From: Ursus arctos
Taxonomy: Eukaryota; Chordata; Mammalia; Carnivora; Ursidae
Reading direction: 5' to 3'
DNA: 64,000 nt
NCBI RefSeq assembly: GCF_023065955.2
Contig: NW_026622808.1
Coordinates: 44,156,475-44,220,474 of the forward strand
Positions 11,066 through 21,268 of the stretch are shown piece by piece. A program made the translations under genes and the position numbers. Positions within the stretch are counted from its first letter, which is position 1; every line of letters begins with the position of its first letter. A model generated the notes under the pieces. The model searched no databases and was not told the origin of the DNA. It saw only the letters and a list, made by a program, of their open reading frames with translations.

Positions 11066-11284
11066 TTTTGCCCAAGCAAATGAACAATTGTGTCAGATTG
11101 TAATTGGCAATTCACAGTTATTTCATACAGGACAAGGACTGGTGTTTATGACATGCTCATCAGTCGATTTTTGTTACAAAATCTTTCTCTCCACAACGAG
11201 GACATCCATTATCTCTGAGTGTTGCAGTTTAAGCAAATTAACTTATAAGATGTTAAAAAAGAGAAAACAGACTCAAAATGAACT

Positions 11285-11646
11285 CACTTGTGCTAAGCGC
11301 CACGTCAGCAAACCAAAACTTAATACCTAGCCTATTTGCACGTTCAGCCTCTCTGAAGGAATGTAACTTTTAACCAATCTAGAATTACCTGGTCAGCTCT
11401 AGTGAGGTAATCTGCCTGATAAACTCCTGCCTTCCCCCAAAGGAAGATGGCTTTGCCTGAAACAACCCACTCTTTGCTAGAAAAACTTCCTTGCCCGGCT
11501 TCCCTCTGCCAATAAAAGTTTTCCATTTTGTTATAGCCCCTGAGAATGCCCTTCTACGTGCTAGATGGGATGCTGCCTGATTCATGAATCATTGAATAAG
11601 GCCAATAAGATTGTTAAATTTATTTAGTTGCATTTTGTTTTTTAAC
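11285..11646 (+). mobile_element. Solo LTR, ERVL-like
   Basis: Sequence typical of a solo LTR: AATTACCTGGTCAGCTC, AACTCCTGCCTTCCCCCAAA, CCAATAAAAGTTTTCCATTT (poly(A) signal), GGGATGCTGCCTGATTCATG, ATTGAATAAGGCCAATAAG and a TTTTGTTTTTTAAC end. It resembles ERVL-class LTRs such as MLT2, LTR16 or LTR33; the subfamily is not resolved. No internal retroviral sequence is present. Confidence 0.5.
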
Positions 11647-11899
11647 CTTAAGAAATCAAAAGGCACATTATGTTTAAGTTTGAATTAAACTTTAAAAATA
11701 TTATATTTATTCTGCTTTAAAATTTTAAATTGCCTTTTCTTTACCCAACTGTCCTCCAATGGATTAAATGTCTCTTATCTACCCAAATGCCCTCCAAAAG
11801 ATTAAATAATACTGTGTTCATCTTATGACAAATTATGTATGAAATGGAAATTATGTCATTAGTTTTTTTCTTTCTGCAAACATTTATACAAAATACTTA

Positions 11900-12160
11900 A
11901 TCAATAATTCTATTCTGCAAAATATTTACACAATAATGTCAACTGAAAAAGACTGGATATACAATTATATAAATGTCGTATAACCTCAGCTATGAAAAAA
12001 TAATATCCAAAAACAATTGGATGGAAATGTACCAAACTGTGAAAGTATTTTTCTCTGGTGGTGGGAATACAGGTGATTTTAAATTTATTTTTATATACTT
12101 TTCTGCATGAGTACATTTTAAACAATAAGCATTTTTCTGTTCTAATCTGATAAATGTCAC
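11900..12160 (+). mobile_element. L1 3' end fragment (older L1M type)
   Basis: TTGGATGGAAATGTACCAAA, TTTTCTCTGGTGGTGGGAAT, ACAGGTGATTTTAAATTTAT and ACTTTTCTGCATGAGTACAT match the 3' end pattern 'ggtggtgggattatgggtgattttt' shared with the fragment at 32505. Confidence 0.55.
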
Positions 12161-12544
12161 TTTTTAAAAGCCCTTTCGCCTTCATACATAAGTTGACCTT
12201 CACCTGAGGGTGATGATGCCCAGACAATCTAGCTGATATGCCCAAGGCTGATCAGCTAGTGAGTATCCGAGCGGAAGCATGAACTCAGAAGCTGTCACTC
12301 TTCAGAAGCGATTCCTTCTTGCTGGAAAAGGAGTTAACAAAAAGCCATCTTTTATTCTGAATCTGTGTAAACATGAAATCATACAAATCTTCCAGCTTCA
12401 GATATTCATGCAATTGCATCTTAAAGGGAGCAGAAAAAACAAGTGGCACATGCCATCTCAGGCCACACATGCTGTCGGAAGGGTTCCATAGGCATTATGC
12501 AACTCACTCACAGGAGAATTAACTGGTTCAAAATGTACCCTCTC

Positions 12545-12732
12545 AGGTGCCTGGGTGGCTCAGTTGTTAAGCGTCTGCCTTAGGCTCAGGGCGTGATCCT
12601 GGCATCCTGGGATCGATCCCCACATCAGACTCCTCCGCTGGGAGCCTGCTTCTTCCTCTCCCACTCCCCCTGCTTGTGTTCCCTCTCTCGCTGGCTGTCT
12701 CTGTCAAATAAATAAATAAAATCTTTAAAAAA
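12545..12732 (+). mobile_element. CAN-SINE, young subtype
   Basis: AGGTGCCTGGGTGGCTCAG through AATAAATAAAATCTTTAAAA with the TTCTTCCTCTCCCACTCCCC core. A perfect 15-bp duplication AAAATGTACCCTCTC flanks it (12530-12544 and 12733-12747). Confidence 0.95.
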
Positions 12733-13029
12733 AAAATGTACCCTCTCTGTAATCTGAAAGAACACATCCACGCTCTTTTAGGAAACCTATGTTGGACCCC
12801 TTTCTGAATTTGAAAAGATTGAGGGGATTCTCCATCACTCCATTTGAGACAGCATCCCAAAGCATCAGCCCAAAGGCATGGTTCTGCAGGCAAGTGATTT
12901 CTGCATGTATATGTCAGATCTTCCCAGAACACTCTTGGTTGGGGACCCTCCTGATCCTCTGACTTCCGGGTAGAAGTTAAATAGGCTTGGTTCTGAGGAC
13001 AAAACCATGGGAGTAAAAGGTACTGGTCA

Positions 13030-13245
13030 GAAGTATCTACAGTAGGTCATGTTCCACAATGTCTCCCTTCTCTCCCCAGAGTCTACTTTCCATACACTCA
13101 CTCTGTTCTCGTTTCTCTCTTCCACTTGACCCTAAGCTCTTTTATTTATCAATAAATCCCCCGTGCTTTGCCTAATTGCCACCACACAGAAGCACGGTAA
13201 ATGTTTACTGAATGAATGAATGAATGAATGAATGAATGAATGAAA
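13030..13245 (+). repeat. L2 3' end with (TGAA)n tail
   Basis: TCTACTTTCCATACACTCAC, TCTCTCTTCCACTTGACC, AGAAGCACGGTAAATGTTTA, CTGAATGAATGAATGAATGA. The tail is nine or so tetramers (13207-13244). Confidence 0.65.
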
Positions 13246-14299
13246 TATGTGGGGCTTTCACCTTCACCCAGAGGCATGGCTATGTAACATGTTTTTGTTA
13301 CCTGTGCCCACACTTGGTGCTGACTAAATGTTTATTAATGTTATAATAAAAATGATGAAGTAACAAAGTAAAAGATAGTTGCAACCAAATTAAGCCCACA
13401 TATGCCATGAAATCTGTGGGAAGATGTGGAAAATCAGTAGTCAGAAAATAAGCACATCTGAAAAAAAACCTTATTTTTCCAATCCTGTCAGACTCATTGT
13501 TTTCTGGGCTGAACCACCAGTCTTGGGAAGGTGATGTCAAGGTCTAAAAGCACAACAGAAATTTAATGTGAGCCACCTATGTAATTTTAAATTTTCTAGT
13601 AACCCCCTTAATAAAGTAAAAAGAAATAGATGACGTTAATTTTAATAATGTATGGAACCCAATGTATGTACAGCATTATCATGTAAAATGTAATCGGTAT
13701 CAAGAGTTATTCCTGTGATACTCTTTTTCATGATTCTTCTAAATCTGTGTGTATTTTACAAGTATAGCACAGGTTTACAGCTTGTCAAGGTCTAATCAAA
13801 TCCCAGAGAGAAGTTAGAGTACCAGAGAACCTAAGCTACCCTTATCGTCAAATTTATGATTCCTCTGAAACTGGCAAGCCATATTGTGAAAATGCCAACG
13901 TGAGTGTATTGTTGCAGGAACACGTCTCCAGTGAGGCTGGAGGGTGCTCTGCTGTGCTCTGCAGTCATTAGGGATTATCTCCACGAAACTTAATTGTCGA
14001 GCACAGGGAGTACCCACTCTCTTCCTCTTTCAACTGTTTTCATTACTTTAAAGATCAAAGCAATTAGTCGGAAGATTTGAATCACTAAACAAATTTTAAC
14101 ATTTTAAAAGCAAACTCAATTCTGAGTACCCAGCAGAGACACAAACTTCAGGAAACAGATTTTGCGTTACTTCTGTCTTCTTTTTTGGTCTTTCCCTTCG
14201 CAGAGCTAGTCAACCCTTTTGAAATTGTTCTGTCCTCGAACAAAACTTAAATTTCTGTTTCTTAGATTTCTGTGAGGCTATAGTTCTTCAGATAACGTG
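13246..14299. other. No recognised feature
   Basis: Unique-looking; ORFs up to 80 codons without recognisable protein similarity. Confidence 0.55.
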
Positions 14300-14815
14300 G
14301 AGACAAAATAGGTATGTATACATTCACCAAAAGATATGTACGAGGCTGATCCTGGCAATATGTAATAGTCTCACATTGCAAAAAAACAAAAACAAAAAAC
14401 AAAAACAAAAACAAAAAAACCCTCAACTATCCATCACCATTAGAATGGGTGAATATAACCAACTGAATATCCATGGAATGAAAATAAACCAGTTACCACT
14501 ACAAGCCACAACACAATGAACCTCACAAACGTGTTAGGAAGAGAAAGGGGGGGGGGGAGGACCAGGGACATTGCACTCATTGTATGATTCCATTTTTACA
14601 AAGAGCAAATACAGGCCAAGCAAATCCGTGGCGTTAGAAGTCAGAAGAGTGGTGACTGTTGCTGGGAGCAGTGGCCCCTTCTGATTTTGAGGGGCTGTGG
14701 GGGTGCCAGAAACTTCCTGTTTCTGAATCTGGGTGCAGATTACAAGAGTGTGCACATGTGAGGTCTGTGCAATTTTCTGTATGTTCATTATACTTCAATA
14801 TCATTTACATAAAAA
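14300..14815 (+). mobile_element. Old L1 3' end fragment
   Basis: Weak L1 signal in order: ATGTACGAGGCTGATCCTGG, AGAATGGGTGAATATAACC, GAATATCCATGGAATGAAAA, TTGTATGATTCCATTTTTAC, then a 3' UTR ending CATTATACTTCAATATC. It contains a (CAAAAA)n tract (14379-14420) and a G11 run (14547-14557). Confidence 0.65.
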
Positions 14816-14983
14816 TAACCGGACGCATAAGACAGTTAGAAGCTTGGTGTGAGACACTCATGCCTCCTGTGTTTCTATTTTAAAGACTGGTCACCTTACG
14901 TTGCTTGGTGCCACTGCCTTCTTGAATTTCTAAGTTAGCTGAGATACAACAACTAAACAAAGGCAACAATTTAAAAAAGGCAT

Positions 14984-14997
14984 CCCCCCCCCCCCCC
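14984..14997 (+). repeat. poly(C)14 tract
   Basis: Uninterrupted C14 after GGCAT. Confidence 0.95.
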
Positions 14998-17454
14998 GGT
15001 GTGCATATGTGTCTTTTGTTTCCTCTCTGTCTGTGTCTGTCTCTTTCTCCTTCTCTCTTGATTCGACCCTTCTTGAGCTCAGCAAATTCACGGAAAATGG
15101 AGACATTGGTAGTAACTCAACTTTTTTGATTGGATTAGAACCGGGGCTGTCTCTGAAAACTTCACGTTAATCTTTTTATGGTGATGTCTGGGACTTGAAT
15201 AGTTAAAATCTTTATCGTCAGTTTTTCATTTCATTTTCCAACTTGAGCTAGAAGAGAGATCAATTTTTCTCCACCCATCTGGCTCCCACGGAGAGTGACC
15301 ATGGAAGATGGATATATTTTTATAAAGCTATAAATTAACGCCTGCATGATAGATACTCTGACCCTGTCTTGTTATGAATGCTTAGCCAAAAGGATGAAAA
15401 CGTGTGTTACATACACCAAAACCTATATGTATCTATATATCTATATATAGTAGGAAAACACTCCTTTCCCATTTCAATGGTTCTTGGACCCCTGTCTCTT
15501 TAGGAAAAGGGTAATCTAGCTGCAGGCTTTGGATGTAGTCCCCAAGGAAGTGACTGCATTCTGGGCTTAGAGGATGTCCCCCATTCCCCACTCCCACATA
15601 TCCTCGAATAAATTTGTTTGCAAAGATGGGTATTCATCTGTGCCTCCCACTGAAGTAACTTGTATTAAAATAACCTATTTCAAACCATGATATGGAAACT
15701 ACAGCACAGAAGTTTTGAAAAATATCTGTTTGCAGTTTAGGACAGCCATTTAGAGCATTACTCCAGGGCAAGAAAAAGGAAGAAATTTCTCCTTGATGGC
15801 ACATTAAAAACAACAACAACAACAAAAATCAGGCATAGTTAGCTGAAACCTTGCTGGCAGTGCTGGGTAAGGGAGCCCTGCCGTCCGCAGAAAGCTGCCG
15901 TAGTGCAGACTAGCATGGGGCTGTGCATTCAGAAAGCCTCACGGTTTTCACAGGAAAGTTTTAAACATGCACTTTCCCCTGGAGTAAATCAAACAGGGCT
16001 GACACATAGTCATCACTCCTTTCACGTTTCAGCATCCTGTGCGAACCCCACCCCAACCCCCCAGCTCTCAAATCTCCACAGTGTGCAGTGACTAGGATAA
16101 TGGTAATCTACTAGAGGCCAGGAAGCTGAGCCCAGATTCGCCTCCACCCTCTCCTTATCAAATGTTTCAGCGAGTTTTAAATGAAGTGAAGGATCTGGGC
16201 TGAACTTTTCTTGGCCTTTCTCAAGCTTGACCTAGTGGGAAATAGCAGGAAATAAAAACAAAGGCAGACGAGGTCCCTGGAGCAAAGATCACTCGGAGAC
16301 TCAGAATTTGAACATCTTCCTTCCCTAGGATTTAAAGTATCTCCTCTCACTTACACGGAGAGTGAAAAGTTGACTGATGAGCCTTTCTAAACATTGGGAT
16401 AACAGAATATTTGATAGACACTGCATAATTTGTTTGCTTTTGCTCTCTGGCTAACTTTAGAACCTCATATCTTGAAAGGTCAAGTACACAGTATTGAAAA
16501 AGGTACTTTCTTGCTCAGTAATGGTGGGCCTCACAAATCAAGCGCATCCTACCCTCCCAAGAAACAGGGCAGGAAGGGCCTCTGCATGATCCTCCAGGAA
16601 TCCACATCAATCAGGATTTTTAATGCATTGCATTCTACCTGCCATCTTTGTATTAGCTTATTAAGGCAATAGGGCTCCTTGAGAAATAATCTACTGGCCC
16701 ATTTTCAGATGCCTAAGTTTGTAGAAACTTTGATTCCTTGAATAATTCATTAGCCCTTCAACTCTCTGCACTTAGAGTCAAAATAACTTCCAAATCTGGA
16801 CGTTCCTTTAAAGAGAAAATGTTTAGAGTTTATCAAACAATTGGGTGGAATTATTTGTTTAATCTTTTCTTTGGAAGGTAAGAAGCAGTCCTTAACAAAT
16901 AGTTGGTTCAGAATTTTCTGTGAATCAGTATGAAGTTTCAAGGAGTTATTGAGTAGAAGCCTAATATTTTGGGTCAGGAAAGTTGTTTGCTAGACAAATT
17001 GGTATGATAGGAACATTAACACAAGGTTCAAGTTGTTTCCAAAAACGGTTTTACTTTTTAAAAAAATGTAAATTTCATATAGCCTTTCAAGTTCGAATGT
17101 CCACATGGCCACATTTCCTTTTGAGTGACGAAAAACAACAAAATGTGGTTAAGATGCTCTTGCAATGGACTCAAACACCCTTTAATAGCTATAGTGAACC
17201 CTTCTTACACAACCACATGTGGTTTAAGTGACTGCATCCAGCCTGGGAATTTTTCAGCTCAAGTTTCATGTTAAAATTCAGTGTCCTGTCCAGAGTGAGA
17301 AGACAACACCACACTGGGAGTCGTATTTCAAATGTTTTCTTTAAGAATCTAAAATAATCACCAGATCAGGCTTTAGATGGGAAAATGTCAAGTTATGCCT
17401 ACCCAGAACAGGTGAAGTCTTAGCAAACTCACGTCTTACCCATTAACACACGGT
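14998..17454. other. Repeat-poor block, 2.4 kb, no gene seen
   Basis: Only an (AAC)n and short TATATC repeats are visible. ORFs reach 82 codons (16983-17231, plus) but resemble nothing known. Confidence 0.5.
15810..15826 (+). repeat. (AAC)n short array
   Basis: Five CAA/AAC units in A-rich sequence. Confidence 0.85.
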
Positions 17455-17545
17455 CCTCAAACTTGTCTGCACTTCAGAATCACATAGGGACCCACACCAG
17501 ACCTACTGTATCAAAATCTCAAGAAAGGCTAAGCCAGGAACAATA
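17455..17545. mobile_element. MER5A-like fragment
   Basis: GGTCCTCAAACTTGTCTGCA, CTTCAGAATCACATAGGGAC and ACCAGACCTACTGTATCAAA are MER5A motifs. It abuts the L1 fragment. Confidence 0.6.
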
Positions 17546-18525
17546 CTCCTACGACCCAATAATAAAATGTCCAACAACCCAGTTTTAAAGATAAGCAAAA
17601 GAGGGGCGCCTGGGCAGCTCAGTCGGTTGGGCGTCTGACTTCAGCTTGGGTTGTGATCTTAGGGTTCTGGGATGGAGCCCAGCATCCCCATCAGCAGGGA
17701 GTCTGCTTCTCCCTCTGCCCCTCTCCCGCCCCTCCCCCCACTCATGTTCTCTCTCTCTCTCAGATAAATACACAAAATCTTTAAAAAAATAAGCAAAGAC
17801 TTGAACAGACATTTCACAGATGAAGATATACGAGTAGCTAATAAGCACATGAAGAAGTGCTCAACATCATTAATCTTCAGGAAAATGCAAATAAAACTAC
17901 ATGAGACACTACACACCTGTCTGAAGAGCTAAAGTTAAAAAGAAAGCCATCTAATGTTGGAGGGGAGGTGAAGTACCCATAGCTCTCATACATTGCCAGT
18001 AGGTGTGTAAAATCATACAACCACTCTACAGAATCATTTGAGGGGTAAAATAAACACATACCTACCTTACAAGCCAGCAACCCCACTCCTAGCTATTTAC
18101 CCAAAAGAAAGGAGAACTTATATCCACAGAAAAACTTGTGTGGAAGTACACAGCAACTGTATTCATCATAGATAAAAACTGGAGAGAATCCAAATGTCCA
18201 TAAAAGGAGAATGGATATAGAAATTGTGTTATAGCCATACAATGGAAAACAACTCAGCAGTTAACAGGAATAAATTACTAATACACCCTAACATAACTGA
18301 ACCTGGAGAGCATTATTCTGAGTGGGGAGAAAAAGACAGATGCAAAAGACCATACATTGTGTGTGTCCTTTTATATGAAGTTTTAAAACAGACAAAACTA
18401 ATTTTTGGTGAGAGATAAGAACAGTAACTGGCGCTAGGGGATGGGAGTGGGGGTAGGGACTGTGAAGGGGCATCAGGGAAGTCTGTAGGGTGACAGAGAG
18501 AGGGAGAGAGAGAGGGAGAGGGAGC
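17545..18525 (+). mobile_element. Old L1 fragment (L1M/L1ME type), ORF2 end and 3' region
   Basis: Sequence follows the ORF2 C-terminus in order: ACTTGAACAGACATTTCAC, GTGCTCAACATCATTAATC, CTCTCATACATTGCCAG, AGCAACCCCACTCCTAGCTA, ATCCAAATGTCCATAAAAG, ATACAATGGAAAACAACTC. The 3' UTR follows (TTTTATATGAAGTTTT, CTAGGGGATGGGAGTGGGG) and ends in a GA-rich stretch (18495-18525). A CAN-SINE interrupts it at 17603. Confidence 0.85.
17603..17788 (+). mobile_element. CAN-SINE inserted in an old L1
   Basis: GGGGCGCCTGGGCAGCTCAG through AGATAAATACACAAAATC. Flanking direct repeat ATAAGCAAA (17591-17599 and 17789-17797). L1 sequence continues on both sides. Confidence 0.92.
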
Positions 18526-18564
18526 ATGTGTTATAGTAAAGCGTTGATTCTGCAGATCTGGGAT

Positions 18565-19118
18565 ATTCAAACCCCACACATTCCAAAGAAAGATATGACC
18601 CCCAGATTATCTTGCGAGATAATCTCTAAACCATTGAAATATCCTGCCTGGTAAGAGTGTTCTCATTTATCTGGGGCCTTGAACCAGGCCAGGTAGTTTA
18701 TACTAACAATGTGATTAATGCTGGGGCCTTGGGCTGTGGTTACCAGTTTGACCTCTGGAGGCGGGGGGGGGGGGGGGGGGGGGGGGGGGGCGGCGCTGAG
18801 TAACATCAGCCCCGTGGATAACCCCAGCCTATGTGATCAACCTCCAAGAAAACCCCGGATGTCAAAGCTCAAGTGAGATGCCCTGGCTGTTGGCACACAC
18901 TGTTGTACGACTCCTCTAGGAGAGCACAACGGGAAGCTGGCGCCCAGTCTCTCTCGGATTCTGCTCTGTGCATCTTTTTTCTTTGGTGATTTTATTTCTG
19001 TATCCTTCTGCTGTAATAACGGTAAGCATGAATGCAATAGCTTTTCTGATTTCTGTGAGTTCTTTCAGTGAATAATGAAACTGAGGGTCATCTTGGGGAA
19101 GCCCAGAGACAGAGACAC
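18565..19118 (+). mobile_element. Solo LTR, ERVL-like, with poly(G) expansion
   Basis: Order of motifs: CCCCCAGATTATCTTGCGAG, TATCCTGCCTGGTAAGAGTG, TTATCTGGGGCCTTGAACC, AGTTTGACCTCTGGAGGCGG, CTCCAAGAAAACCCCGGATG, CAAAGCTCAAGTGAGATGCC, GAGAGCACAACGGGAAGCTG, TATCCTTCTGCTGTAATAAC, GTGAGTTCTTTCAGTGAAT. This follows a remembered ERVL-type LTR consensus. The G28 run (18763-18790) arises where the consensus has a short G-rich core. No retroviral coding sequence lies beside it. Confidence 0.6.
18763..18790 (+). repeat. poly(G)28 tract
   Basis: 28 consecutive G bases, bounded by GGAGGC and CGGCGCTGAG, within an ERVL-like LTR. Confidence 0.9.
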
Positions 19119-19482
19119 AGGCACACAGACACGGACATGCACATACACGCGTGATACCAGTACCTTGAAATTCAAGAAATAATAATACAAGTCAGCAGTG
19201 CCAATGGGAGCAGAGGGTTTTGGTCACTTATATTTTGGTTATATATTTGCTTAAATAAAAGCGCAATGCTCCAGGACAGGCTAGACCTTACTACCCCAGA
19301 GATATAATCCTGTGTTCAATTAGAGGAATGGTCTAGACTTATCTCTGCTGGTCTACATCTGAGAAGGTGCAGCTGGCTAAGATTATTACAACAGTATGCT
19401 ACTGAGCACTGTAATAAGGGAGACAGTGGTTTTCTGGAATGTTCTGCAGGGAGAGAAGCAGACAGCACTAGCCCCCTCCTCA
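19119..19482. other. No recognised feature
   Basis: Unique-looking spacer between the LTR and L2; includes ACACAGACACGG-type CA-rich sequence near 19115-19150. Confidence 0.5.
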
Positions 19483-19968
19483 ACCTGGCCTTGCCTACCT
19501 CGCCAGACTCAGGACATCATTCTCCTTCCCTTGTCAACATTCCACCCAATACTCTGAAAGTCCCATGTTTTTTTTTCCTTCAAAGTCCACCTTATAAACT
19601 ATAATTATTATTTTGTAGTCTGCTTATACGTTTTTAATCTCCCTTACTAAAAATCTGAGCTCTGTAAAAACAAGGATGACATCTGGAGGTCCTTGTTTTA
19701 TCTCCAGCACCTGGGTTAGGCCTAGCATTGACAGCAACACTGTCTGAAGGGAGAAAGCCTAAATAGATTCATGCCTGAAGTACAGCTGGCTCTTGTCTGT
19801 CTCAAGGCCTTTGCGTGTGCTATTCTTTCTGTTTAGAACAATCTTCCATTTCTCCTTTCTGCTCGATAATTCTTTCTTATTCTTTTTCCTCATCTTACAC
19901 ATCCTCCTCAGACAGCCGCCCTCAGATTATGTAGATGAGGTACTCGTTCCATACTCTTCTGTACTCAC
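19483..19968 (+). repeat. L2 LINE 3' region, upstream part
   Basis: CAACCTGGCCTTGCCTACCT, ATCTGAGCTCTGTAAAAACA and CAGCACCTGGGTTAGGCC (19483-19745) are L2 3' end motifs. A second L2 section (19783-19968) has GGCCTTTGCGTGTGCTATTC, GTTTAGAACAATCTTCC. The nested LTRs then cut the second copy, which resumes at 21039. Confidence 0.65.
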
Positions 19969-21038
19969 TGTCTATTGCTACATAATTACCTCAGACGTAG
20001 GAGCTTCAAACAACACCCATTTATGTCTTACGGTTCTGTGAATCAAAGGTCTGGGCAGGCCCACCTGGGCTCTCTGCTTTAGACTTGCTGTATTCGTTTC
20101 CTAAGGCTTCAGTAACTAAGGACCAAAAACTGGGTGACTAAAAAAACCCAGAAATTTCTTCTCTTATGGTTCTGGATGCTAAATGTGGAAACTCAAAGTG
20201 TCGTGGCCATGTTCCCTCCGACGACTCTACTGGAGAGCCTTCCTTGTTTCCTCCAACCTATGGTAGCCCCAGGCATTCCTTGGCTTGTGGCAGCATTATT
20301 CCAATGACTACTTTCATCTTCACATGGCCATTCCCGTGTCTGTGTCTTCCCCTGGCATTCTTCAGGTGGCTCTGTGTCCAAATATCCCTTAAGGACACCA
20401 GTCATGCTAGATGAAGGCCCACCCTCATGACCTTGCCTTAACTTGAGTGAATCTGTAAAGACCCTTTCTCCAAATAAAGTCCCATTCACAGGTACCAGGG
20501 GTTAGGAGGTCAATATATCTTTTTATGGTGGACAAAGTTCAACCCGTAGCAGGCTCACGAGGCTGAACTCAAGGTGTCAGCAGGGCTGGACACTTCTCTG
20601 GAAGCTGTGGGGAAGAATTCACTTTCAAGTTAACTCAGGTTGTTGCAGAATTCAGGTCCTTGCAGATGTAGGACTGAGGTTTCTATCTCCTCGTTGGCTG
20701 CCAGCCAGGGTTCAGCTCTCAGCTTCTAGAGGCCACCCAAATTTTGTAGCACATGGCCACCTCCATCTTCAAGCCAGTAATAGTGCATTTAACCCTTCTT
20801 AGGCTTGGAATCTGACTTCCCCTTCTGCACACCAGCTGGAGAAAAAAAGTCCTGCTTTTAAAGGGCTCATATCATTAGATCAGGCCCATTGGCATAGTTT
20901 CCCTTTTGTCATTTAACTTAACATAATCAAAAGACTGATACCTTATTATATTCACAGGTTCCACACACACACACAAAGCAGAGAGAATTATAAAGATGAG
21001 GGTTACTGAGGGTCACTATTGTAATTCTGCCTACCACA
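19969..21038 (-). mobile_element. Older MLT1-type solo LTR, split by MLT1A-type LTR
   Basis: Begins TGTCTATTGCTACATAATTA and ends CTGCCTACCACA, with CAACACCCATTTATGTCTTA, AATCAAAGGTCTGGGCAGG, ACGAGGCTGAACTCAAGGTG, CTGCCAGCCAGGGTTCAGC between. These are antisense ERVL-MaLR motifs. The central part (20089-20551) is a younger LTR inserted into it. The element inserted into an L2 that continues on both sides. Confidence 0.65.
20089..20551 (-). mobile_element. MLT1A-type solo LTR, nested
   Basis: TGTATTCGTTTCCTAAGGCT, AAACTGGGTGACTAAAAAAA, TTATGGTTCTGGATGCTAAA, TTCACATGGCCATTCCCGTG, CTCTGTGTCCAAATATCCCT, AAGACCCTTTCTCCAAATAA and TCAACCCGTAGCA give the full antisense order of an MLT1A/MST-like LTR. 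The element starts TG and ends CA as an LTR should. Confidence 0.82.
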
Positions 21039-21221
21039 TCGTCCTTGCCAGTCTCTTTGGCAGCTTTCCTCAAATGTCTAATTACTTATTCAAAATTTGC
21101 CTTCCATGTTAGATTGTAAGCTACAAGGGAGTAGGGGATAAATGTTTGTTATTCACAGCTGATGTCTTGAGCACCCAAGTAGGAAACTGAGAAGGTCCTT
21201 GTTGAATGAGTGAATGAACAA
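21039..21221 (+). repeat. L2 3' end, continuation after nested LTRs
   Basis: TTCCTCAAATGTCTAATTAC, TTGCCTTCCATGTTAGATTG, AAGCTACAAGGGAGTAGG and GTCCTTGTTGAATGAGTGAA complete the L2 interrupted at 19968 and run to its tail, which has grown into (GGAT)n. Confidence 0.7.
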
Positions 21222-21268
21222 ATGGATGGAAGGATGGATGGATGGATGGATGGATGGATGGATGGATA
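21222..21268 (+). repeat. (GGAT)n microsatellite
   Basis: About 11 GGAT/ATGG units at the tail of an L2. Confidence 0.95.
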
